Shown here piece by piece: positions 1 through 9,268 of a stretch of 64,000 bases of DNA. The DNA comes from Phycomyces nitens (Eukaryota; Mucoromycota; Mucoromycetes; Mucorales; Phycomycetaceae): assembly GCA_022702545.1 (NCBI GenBank), contig JAHRBC010000002.1, positions 4,464,001 through 4,528,000 on the forward strand, in the 5' to 3' direction. Each line of letters begins with the position of its first letter. Positions within the stretch are counted from its first letter, which is position 1. The notes under the pieces were generated by a model, which was not told the origin of the DNA, made no database searches, and saw nothing but the letters and a program-made list of their open reading frames with translations. The position numbers were made by a program, and so were the translations under genes.

Positions 1-747
1 GATACAAATTTGGACAAAAAAGGGAAACAGATGAAAAGAAAAATCAATCTTGGCACAGGTATGACTAGGAATTTCTATACAAGACAATTCACTAATTCAG
101 GGACGGAAATTAAGAGAGAAGTAACTGATAATGTTTATTTGATGAAGATTTTAATCTCTTATATAGATTTGTAAAATATTGCTTAATGATGAATTTCTAG
201 ATTAATTTTTGTAAATGAGGATGAGCGTGCGAAAAATAGATGAGATAATAAAGATATGTTGGGAGGAAGTATGAATGATAAGACAAGATAATGATATGAA
301 GGTGCAATAAGTATGAAATGTAGTGTAAAATGGTAAATGCAATGAAGGACAATGAAATAAAAGAAATGCCAATGTATGGGAAAATGACTTGAGATGTAGA
401 TAAAGGAAGATGGTGGTTGATGCACACAGACATGGATATGGGAAAGGGAAAGGTGAGATGATGATAAAAAGGTGGGTACAAATGACAAAATAAGGAAATG
501 ATGATGAGGGGTTTAAAATGAGAGTGAGGGTGACAAATAAGGAAAATCAAAGGAGTGCGGAAGAAAGAGGAATATGAGAGAAGTAAAGTGACTTGCGGTT
601 GGGAAAAGGTGACGTTGCTAGTTGATCAGAAGGCTACATCATACTTTTTGGCAGAGAAGGCCTTGATATAATGTGCGAGAAGTCACACATTAGATAATTG
701 AAGATAGAATGAATATGAGGATAAAGATAATATTTATTTGTGATAAT
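1..747. repeat. LTR-like repeat L1, left part, interrupted by Harbinger
   Basis: The first 180 bases match 8484-8660 nearly base for base (shared blocks around CTTGGCACAGGTATGACTAG and AATTCACTA-TTCAGGGACGG), and weaker similarity continues to about 650 against the region up to 9150. The repeat runs off the left window edge and is cut at 747 by the Harbinger element. Its continuation is 7911-8170. No gene is credible here: the purine-rich + strand gives hydrophobic minus-strand shadow ORFs only. An LTR of a Ty1/Ty3-type retrotransposon is the best guess, because the second copy is about 1 kb and bounded by TGTTG and CAACA, but no internal retrotransposon genes are present. Confidence 0.5.
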
Positions 748-1576
748 AGAGAGGTTTGGGGATTTTATTTTCACTTTCGCATTCCCATAAAAGGCTATTT
801 TTCGATGGTTTAAGCTCCGGGTAGCACAAAAAGGGAAAATAACTTGCGTTAAAAGTACAAAATGAGAAAATAATTCTCTTATTTTCCCTTTGGTATTTAG
901 CCGAAACATCCAATAATATTACAGAAAAGGATAAATCTGACGAATTAGTTTTTGCCTTGGTAATTTTGACAGATACAATTGATAAATGATAGTTTCCAAC
1001 AAGTTCAAAAGGCAAAACGTATACAATAGAAGGGGTAGGACACTGTGATAGTGCTCAGGTATATCTAAAAGTAAAAAAATATAGTAAAATGCATATATAA
1101 AAGATAAATATATCAAGAAGTATATGTATAAGTATTGCTAAGAGTGGTTACAAGTTGGTGACAGTGAGATAGATGAATAAAACAAGATAATAAGGGCTTG
1201 ATCAATAAATAAAGGTAGATAAGAATAAAGATTCTATTACTGCTTTAACTAAAGTCTTTGGCACTAGAGAGGCATATACCAGTTTATTATAAAACTCTTC
1301 TAAGCAGTATCGATGATGAAATACAATGCACAAGGGTATGCCTTGTGCAAGGGTTGAAAGAAATCCTCCAAAGTGAACTGTACTCCTTTGGAGGATATAT
1401 GTAGTCTGAGAAGAACAAAGGGAGCATATACTATGCCAAGGATATATAAAACGAGTTATGATACTTAGAAGATGTCATGATATTCTAACTACTATAAAAG
1501 AAGAAGAGTTTAAGAAATTAGGCATGCTTTTATATTCTCATATATACTCAAATACTCCCAAAACCCATAAAACAAA

Positions 1577-2580
1577 ATGTCCAACGAATTTGCAAACACC
1601 TCTTCCTCTTTTTCTAGCAATGGAAATGGTAGAGCTTATGGCAAGTGGACCGCCAACTGCGAAATTGCTGCTATTGAAGCAACAATCAAGTTCCACCCTT
1701 TTGATTTGAAAAGAGGTGAAAAGGCAGCTGCATGGGAAAATGTATATAATGCAGTCAATGAAACCGACCAAGAGTGCAAGAAGCTTGGAAAGACAGCCAT
1801 CGACAGGAGGATCAATAGTCTTACCAAGGCAATGAAAGAGAAGATCGTCCACAATCTCACCTATGGGACAGGAAGCAATGACTCTGAGACAAGACTTGAA
1901 CATCTTGTGTGTTCACTCATATCTCTGGTAAGAAACTCTATTTTTATAATAATAAATTTTGATTATCCACGTTCAGGTTATCACTTACACATATCATAAC
2001 ATTTTTATATACAAAGATGGAAAGAAGTGAGGAGTCCAAAGCCATGGCCGATGAGAATGTTGCCAAGGCAAATGCTAAAAAACGGGTTGAGCAGGCCTAC
2101 CTGGTCTCAAACTCTCAACGTGGGATTGAAAGAAGAACCACGTCATTTGCCGACGAAATAAATGTCAATCAGATGTTGGCAGGTGGCCCAGATATGGTTT
2201 TTGACAGAACCAGTGAAGATGAAGATGAGGACGAGATGTTGGATGGACCACAGTCGAAGCAAGCCCGTCCAAATCCAGGATCTTATCTGTCGAGCAAGGA
2301 GCATGACTTGGAGGTCATACTGAAGACTACTGGTGAGAAGATGGCCTATGAGGTAAGGACCATCAATGTAATAGAGCGTGCCTCTGCAAGCATTGCAAAA
2401 TATGCAGAGAAGCAAGATGGGCTGTTGGAAGAACAGAAGAAGACAAACCAGCGTCTTCTGGCAGTCCTGGAGACACAAAACATTATGCAGCAGCGGTCTC
2501 TCCAGCTGCATACCGATTTTCATAGAATGATCGGTAACCTCAATGCTTTTTTGGAGAAGGCAAATAGACAGCTGCCATAA
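1577..2580 (+). CDS. Harbinger Myb/SANT-like DNA-binding accessory protein
   Basis: Two exons, 1577-1927 and 2017-2580, joined across a GTAAG...AAAG intron in phase 0, give 304 residues. The N-terminal third (about residues 25-100) has the tryptophan-spaced helical pattern of a Myb/SANT-like domain (KWTANCEIAAIEATIKF, then AWENVYNAVNE, then DRRINSLTKAMKEK). The middle has an acidic stretch (EDEDEDEM), and the C-terminal third is a long amphipathic helix rich in E, Q and K, a likely coiled coil. Harbinger elements normally pair such a protein with the transposase to help bind element ends and enter the nucleus; that role is inferred from family and context. The gene ends 12 bp before the nested CACTA element, which therefore sits in its 3' flank. 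Confidence 0.75.
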
Positions 2581-2610
2581 ATGCCTTTGTAACACTACGG
2601 CTAAGAAATC

Positions 2611-2935
2611 GGCAGTTATCTACCGTTTTGGTCACATAACTACCGTTTTTTTGGTGGGGCAAAACGGTGGATATGACCCTGTGTAAGGCGAATTTGGTAG
2701 TAGCTACCATTTTTATAGTGGCGAAAATCGGCAGATAACTACCGTTTTTCTTCACTAAAAAAACGGTATTTATCTGCCGTTTTGGTAACATTGCTACCGT
2801 TTGTTTGGTGGGGCAAAACGGTGGATATGACCCTGTGTAAGGCGAGTTTGGTAGTAGCTACCGTTTTTTGCTAATAAAAAAACGGCAGATAACTACCGTT
2901 TTGGTAACATAACTACCGTTTTTTTATCCAACCAA
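2611..2935 (+). repeat. Left subterminal repeat array of the CACTA element
   Basis: Many copies of a short unit (AACTACCGTTTT, ATCTGCCGTTTT and their complements) occur here. A block of about 60 bp beginning TTTGGTGGGGCAAAACGGTG at about 2651 recurs almost unchanged at about 2804, giving a tandem unit of about 155 bp. In CACTA elements such subterminal repeats are the binding sites for the element's DNA-binding protein; that role here is inferred from the family. Confidence 0.75.
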
Positions 2936-5900
2936 AAATTCTTCCATTATACACTATAACCTCTCTTTTATAGTACTCTATTTGATAATGGGTTCTGCTA
3001 TTCTTTTACGAGCATTCTTTTGAAAGAATGGTTTATTCTTTATTATAGAATGTCTTGATTTAATTCATACTGTATTTTGCGCACAATTATTATAGAAAAA
3101 TACTTAAAACTAATGCTATTTAATATTATAAAACATATATAGTACAAACCTTTGTTATAAGCTATACACACATAATAATACTACGTTGATATACATTAGA
3201 TGATCCTTAGCATTCATCAATTGCTAAAAATTCATTGTGGTTAGAAAAAGAAGCGATCATATAAACCTAGTACATTATTTTGTATTGCTTACAAGTATAT
3301 ATTATGCTTGTCAATTACTATACCATGCCTCTTGTTTTGAATGATTATACTGAAAGGGATCTCCAGAAATAAACACTATATGTAATAGGAGGTCAATAGA
3401 ATATGTACTGAAAAATTAGTTGAAGAATAATATAATTATTAGACAATCGTCTTACCATAGAAAATCAACTTTGGCATATTCAAATCATATGATTCAAAAC
3501 TGATTCGAATCTCATTGTAGCAAACAGAGTAATCAGCTCATTAGAAAAGAAAAGTGTATATCTTACAGAGATTGCCAAGTGTAAAAAGGACAAACCGTAT
3601 TGTAATATAGCCGTAAAAGTTTTCGCTCTTTTGTTTCTGGGGGAAAAAGAGCGAGCTGCATTTCATTCCTAAATCAAAGGTAATCGAGCTAAAGATGGTT
3701 CAATCGGGATGTCAATCAGGTGTTTATAACCGTGCGGATCTTACATGAAGGAGGCTCATTTGGTTTTAATTCAAAGAGTCATTGCAAAGACAAGACAAGA
3801 GAAGCAAAAAAAAAGAAAAAAGAAAGCACACTAAGCATATGCTAAAAAATGCTACAGGGCCAATAAGAGTCGCCTAAAAGAACAATCTTAAACCCTTGTT
3901 TTATTGCTTAGCACTTACACAATACTCGTTTTTGGCGGTATAGAGCTATATTAAAGAGTAGAAATATTATATTGGCATTAGATTAGCAATAGATGATCAA
4001 CAAAGCAATCACCCATTGCACATCTGTCATGATTGCTAATTCGACGCCATCACCAAGTTGCAACATCTCATCTTCAAAAAGAAAAGAACGACTTGCACTT
4101 TGCTGCTATATTGTGATAAATAATATTGTATTAACTATAATGTGTATTCAAAACATATATTAAAGAGTCAACTTACTTTATTATTCTCTATTATTTATTT
4201 ATGAGCTTGGTTATTGATTGTAAAGCCTTTTCCAAGTCTTTTGGTGCACAGCATTCTATAATATTTATATTGATTCTGTGATAGACCATTATATTATTTT
4301 ATGGCCATAGGATAGTGTTCTCGTCAATTAAATAGTGTTTGATAATATAAGACCATGCTTTTAGTTGATGCCGCGATTCATAGTCAAAGGATGGTTTGAG
4401 AAAAATATTAACAAAAACAAAGGTTATTCTCTAGGGTTCTCTTGTGGCGTATTTTTTGATCTTAATGATAAAGCATATTATGTAAATGAAGTTTACTCTT
4501 TTCTTTGAGACCACCACCTGTATCAATTGCTAACTTACCAAGCTAATCAAGGTATTTGTCCAATAGATCCCTTTTTATACCAAATATCCATTTATAATAA
4601 ATGAAAAATATGTACAAACCAAACACTTTAACAAACTATTGACTTTTGAATGTCCCTTTGGGTTGATCAATCTTCATTTGACTGCAAAGGTTTTTGGTAA
4701 AAATATTAATAAAATAGCTTGCTGTCCGATACTTGCCAAGCATGGATAATAAACATATCCTTTACATTGTGAACAAAGGAATGGCCCTTGTATCTTAATA
4801 TAACTTTTGCGTTGCCAGATAAAATAAAAACACAAGTTAAATCATAGTATAGTATTTTATTGTTGTTACAATCGATTATTACCTTTTCCATAAGATACAC
4901 TTTAAGAATCTGCGCAACTTACTTTCCCAACAAGTTTATAGCAAGACTATATCTCGGTCTCTTTTAAACTATTCAAAATTACCTGACACACCTTTTTTCA
5001 TATAATAAATCGCCGAGGCCCATTACAAAGCTGTTCCACTCAATTCATAGAGAGAATTATAAGTAAACTGGATAAGCTCATTAGATACTTTGAAATTCGT
5101 GGCTATATCAATATAGCAATGAGTATGTATCATAATATTAAACTTTTGTAACCACATATATATACTAAAGCTCGTTTTTGGGATATTTTCAATGGGAGAA
5201 GTGGTGACCAACTGTGTAAGCTTTTCAGTCAATTTTTCTATTTAAATATTAATGTTATACATGGCATAAGAATAGTATAAATGAAGTTCTGTTTAGTTAT
5301 TACCTGTGACATACTGATTTGAATTCTATGGAGGTTGATGTTTCCACTGTCATTGTTAATGTCCATCATTGGACGGATTCAACTTTGCATTCTTCATTTA
5401 AATACCCAATCGGCAAGATTAGCACCAACAATCACCACCCAACACCCCCTTGTCCTTGTAGAAAATAAATATAGTATTAGTAAAAACACAAAGTAAGAAT
5501 CACTTGCTATTTGTATATGCTTACCTAGTAATCACAATATAACTAATGAAAACCAGCTCATTAGTATTGTTCATCTCTACTTTTAGTATAGAGATTAAGA
5601 CTTTAGTCAATACTTTGTTACTTTAGAAAAACTCATGAAGGAGCACGGCATTGCAAACGATGACTTGTATGTAGCAGAAATAAAGTAGCAGCCCGTACTT
5701 TGTACAACGGGCTATATACTACAACCGACATTTGCAATTGTTAATGTAGATGACGTCCAACATCAACGACTCAATCAATACCTACCAGACGGAAATAATT
5801 CTATTTTATTGCACTGTACTACATATTCAAGAATAATTGACGCGTCACCATGAGTAGCCTCTCTATTCTATAATTCATTCTTTATAATGCCCTCTCTATA

Positions 5901-5971
5901 CTTCTTTATATTATTATACGGACACCAAATAAAATAAAGCAGCTAATAATGTCAAAAACAAAAATTCGGTT

Positions 5972-6265
5972 TCAAAAAACGGTAGTTATGTTACCATTTC
6001 GTTCACACAGGACAAAAATTATTTTTCTCAAGAATGCGCAACATCTTCAACACCAAATAAAATGCTCATTTCAATAAACAACGTTACCTAAAATTTTACG
6101 AGCCCTTTCTATGGTACTACAACTACCTCATTGCCAGAGGAAAAGAGATTCCATGCGCCTTTTATGAATCGGGATCGATGACATTACCTTTCAACCACAA
6201 TCTGCAGAGAAAAAGCAGTCTAAAATCAGAAAAAACGGCAGTTATGTTACCGTTTCGGTAGCTGT
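5972..6265 (+). repeat. Right subterminal repeats of the CACTA element
   Basis: Two inverted matches to the left array: AAAAAACGGTAGTTATGTTA at about 5978 and AAAAAACGGCAGTTATGTTA at about 6233, both continuing into CC(A/G)TTTCG. They are far fewer than on the left, so the element ends are asymmetric. Confidence 0.7.
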
Positions 6266-6409
6266 TCCCACTCCTCTCGCCGTAGTGTAACAGTCAACAT
6301 CCTCTCCCCCTAGTCCTTTTTTTTTGTCTCCCCTAGTGCTAGACGCAAAAACAATAAATAAATAAATATATGTTATAAGTATACAGTATGTTTAAAGGTG
6401 TTATTTTTA

Positions 6410-7715
6410 TTATGGCGTTATCTCAGAAATATACTCTTGAAGTGATGGTGGGCTAATATCAAAGTGTTTTGATGTTTGCCCACCATTAACACAAATGTGT
6501 ATGTTTTTCATCAGTGTAGCAACCAAATAAAAATGAGCACACTTGCTCAGCAATGCCTTTTGCCCTGGTCTATACCGGACAAAGGCAAACAAATTAGCAT
6601 CATGGCCAAACTCCCATTCAACCACAATCCTGAGAGTAGACATCGTGTTGTTGATGTCTTTCTCAACCCTAGGCATTGTCTGGCCTGTAATGGAAAAGAT
6701 TAATACATTTACTATATAATAATTCATTACAAACTTACTATTCCGGAAAGGCTTGATGAGAATGTCGGAAGAACTGTATGCAGGATTGCCATAAATGGCA
6801 TACAGTTCTCCACCATCACCTCTCTTGTCCAAGCTTTCCCGGAGTTCACCAATCATGCCGCTGTCCACCAGCATACTCTGGTCGTGGACAGATCCTGCGA
6901 AAGGTCTACTCAGGCTGGCTGTTATGCCATCTGGCATTACGATACCTTGATATTTTAGACCATGGTATTGCTAAATAATCACTGAGTTTAACAATTAAAG
7001 TCCTGAAGTTTTATGTAGTTATTTAGGATACATACAACATGGCCATTGTAGACACGCTCCTGGTGCCTAACTGGACGTGCTATGCCATTCAGCATACCGT
7101 CAATGAATCCAATGACCCCTTTGTAGCAAGATCTTTGATAAAAGATATATAATTAGAGATGGCACCATTATCAAGTGTCTTTTGCAAAATCAATTACTTA
7201 CCTTTTCTTTCTGTGGCATCAGAAAATCTCGCAAGGTTGAAGGGATGCAGATGCCTTTTGTTGAATCTGATCCCTTCATGGTACCGGCTATACAGCAATC
7301 CAATCATAGAATTGAAGACAACACTAATGGTTGTCTTGTTCATCTTAAACAATAAAGCCAAGTCCATCAGCTGCGAAGGATATGACAACCTTCTAAGCAT
7401 GATAAAAAGTGATAGATCTCTGTGCAATGAGAAGTTTTGGCTTGTTCCATTGTGGAAAGAAACCTGCTCAGGGAAGCCCAACACTCTTGCTATCAGCTGA
7501 ATCTCAGTGTAAGTAAATCTGAACAATGACTTGCAAGTGTCATTGTCTAATGAGGAGATCTCCAAAGGCGTCTGTCGGGTATGCAATGCATAAGCTCTGG
7601 AATCATGGTTCAAACGAATGAACAGTTTGTCTTCAGCCTCATCTTGCTCTACGATTGCATTGTTTATGTCATCATAGAGAATTGCAACTGCTGCCAGATA
7701 ACGAGTGGATTCCAT
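6410..7715 (-). pseudogene. Harbinger (PIF-type) DDE transposase, probably frameshifted
   Basis: Read leftward from 7715. Exon 1 (7715 to about 7202) encodes the helix-turn-helix half (RDLSLFIMLRRLSYPSQLMD, then FKMNKTTISVVFNSM). Exon 2 (about 7132 to 7040) gives CYKGVIGFIDGMLNGIARPV with the first catalytic Asp in FIDG. Exon 3 (from 6970) gives HGLKYQGIVMPDGI and the second Asp in SVHDQSML. The last exon, after an intron at about 6750-6690, holds the acidic VVEWEFG region. Splice sites at the later junctions are good and in phase, but exon 1 ends in phase 1 while exon 2 must be read in another phase, so one base has probably been gained or lost. The enzyme would cut and paste the Harbinger element, acting with the Myb-like partner. 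Confidence 0.75.
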
Positions 7716-7910
7716 GTTTAATAAAGTAAAGTGTTTTTAATAGAATAAAGAAAGGTGTTATGGATTGAAGTTTGACTGATAGAATTTAAAACGCGTTTTT
7801 CAAAAAAGGAAATGTGAAGACAAAGCGAAAATAAAGTGAAAATAAAAAAATGGTACGTCATAATGACGTACAATGTGAAAGTGAAAATAAAATCCCCAAA
7901 CCTCTCTAAT

Positions 7911-8172
7911 ATTCGTGATATTTATACTAATGTAAAAGATGCTGCAGTATTTGATATTATATGCTAAGAGTGTTTTACTGCGGCTTCTTGCTGAGCAATG
8001 ATTGTCTTCTTCTTCTTGGCATTGCTCACCCAACTACTGCGGTTGTAGTAGTTGTTTCTGATTGGAGCGGATTGTAACTTTGGGCTAATTCTAGTCCGCT
8101 CCTGACATTGGGAAGTCACGTGAATGGGTGAAAAGTAGCCGAACCTGAAAAATCTACAACACCCATATCACC
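7911..8172. repeat. LTR-like repeat L1, right part
   Basis: Continuation of the repeat cut by the Harbinger. Its end (GAAAAATCTACAACACCCAT at about 8147) resembles the end of copy L2 (GGAAAAACTACAACATCCGT at about 9162). No gene is visible. Confidence 0.45.
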
Positions 8173-8179
8173 TGACGCG

Positions 8180-9187
8180 TGTTGAGTTTGTTGTGATGTG
8201 AAAACGAGTCAGAAAATATAATAAATTAAATACCACTCGTTGACAATAACGATGGTGCGATAGAGATAGACAATAACGGGGGTAGAAACCGAAATTTGGA
8301 CAGCAAGAAACGGACAAGAGAAAGAAAAGGTGAAAATATGGATAGAGATATATAACTTTGCTCGGGACAGTTGAATATATTCTTGACAGCAATGGAAACA
8401 GGGAGGAAGAGATATAATAGGAGAGGGGAACTAGATAATTTCACTCAGGACAATTACTAAAGTTGACAGCAAGGTACTGGGAAGATGCAGATTTGGACGG
8501 AAAAGGGAATTGGATGAAAAGAAAAATCAATCTTGGCACAGGTATGACTAGGAATTTCTATACAAGACAATTCACTAGTTCAGGGACGGAAATTAAGAGA
8601 GAGGTAACTGATAATTTTATTGATTGAATTTTTAGTCTCTTATATAGACTTCGTAAAATATTACTTTGTAGATAATTATGAATTGATTAATAATGGATTA
8701 TAGAAAATGGGTGTGAGAACGAAAAATAGAACAGTAATATGAGATAATGGATACGGATAATGAGAGATTGTGTAAAATGTAAAATGATAAGACAAGACAG
8801 AGATATGAAAATATGAGAAAACAAGATGTGCAGTAAGGATGATAATGTAAAAATGGGCGACAATAATGATAAAGAAAATATAGATATGTGAGAAAAATAT
8901 AGAGTGAAGATAAGGATAAATGCGCACAGACAGGAATATGGGGAAAGAGAAAATGAGATAGATGACAAAAGGTGGACACAAGAATGATAATTGAAATGCA
9001 GATAATGGGAGATAAAGATGGAAGTGTAAAGAGGTATATGGGTAAAAAGTGACTTGCGATGCGATATGAGTGACGTCGCCATATTGACTGGACACGACGT
9101 CACTCTTTCTGGCAAGGCAGTCTGGAAAAGGATGACGTTGCTTGCGAAAGTGGGCAAAGCTGGAAAAACTACAACATCCGTGTCACA
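8180..9187. repeat. LTR-like repeat L2, immediately upstream of tRNA-Glu
   Basis: A second copy of the repeat seen at 1-747. It begins TGTTGAG at 8180 and has CTACAACA at 9169-9176, the TG...CA pattern of LTRs. Similarity to L1 continues a few bases to about 9187, so the exact end is uncertain, and no 5-bp duplication is obvious. It stops about 9 bp before the tRNA gene, a position favoured by several tRNA-targeting LTR retrotransposons. No coding sequence is supported. Confidence 0.5.
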
Positions 9188-9196
9188 CCCACCAGT

Positions 9197-9268
9197 TCCG
9201 CATTGGTCTAGTGGTTATGATCCGTCGCTTTCACCGTCGTGACCGGGGTTCGATTCCCCGATGCGGAA
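9197..9268 (+). tRNA. tRNA-Glu (anticodon UUC)
   Basis: A 72-nt cloverleaf: acceptor TCCGCAT pairs with ATGCGGA, discriminator base A; D arm GTCT...GATC with the A-box-like TGGTCTAGTGG; anticodon loop CTTTCAC with anticodon TTC; T arm CGGGG/CCCCG enclosing TTCGATT, so the B box is GGTTCGATTCC. There is no intron. A TTTT run at 9273-9276 could serve as Pol III terminator. One oddity is a T-T mismatch at the third pair of the anticodon stem (CGTCG against CGTCG), where a functional gene would normally pair, so it may be a mildly decayed copy. It is the target of the LINE array that follows. Confidence 0.9.

Larger units (their letters stand above)
2593..6287. mobile_element. Non-autonomous CACTA (EnSpm-type) transposon nested in the Harbinger
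   Basis: The left end begins CACTACGGCTAAGA at 2593 and the right end finishes CTCTCGCCGTAGTG at 6287, inverted to each other and matching the CACTA...TAGTG rule. A 3-bp duplication TAA flanks both ends (2590-2592, 6288-6290), the length typical of this superfamily. Both subterminal zones are dense in short repeats related to GTTATGTTACCGTTTT. The roughly 3-kb AT-rich interior (2940-5970) holds no ORF above about 70 codons and nothing I recognise, so transposase must come from elsewhere. Whether the Tnp2 genes further right could mobilise it cannot be judged, because I did not find matching ends around them. Confidence 0.85.
748..7907. mobile_element. PIF/Harbinger DNA transposon, carrying a nested CACTA element
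   Basis: Inverted ends of about 30 bp are visible: the left end at 748 begins AGAGAGGTTTGGGGATTTTA, and the right end, read on the minus strand from 7907, begins with the same bases and continues TTTTCACTTTC in both. The 3-bp direct repeat AAT flanks both sides (745-747 and 7908-7910), as expected for Harbinger target duplications. Inside are the two genes usual for this superfamily, a Myb/SANT-like ORF (+) and a DDE transposase (-), convergently arranged. Removing the nested CACTA leaves about 3.46 kb, a normal size for the superfamily. The transposase gene looks frameshifted, so this copy is probably no longer autonomous. Confidence 0.8.

Noticed and set aside
183..550. Hydrophobic minus-strand ORFs in the LTR-like repeats
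   Set aside because: They arise from the purine-rich + strand, overlap each other in several frames and are not conserved between the two repeat copies.
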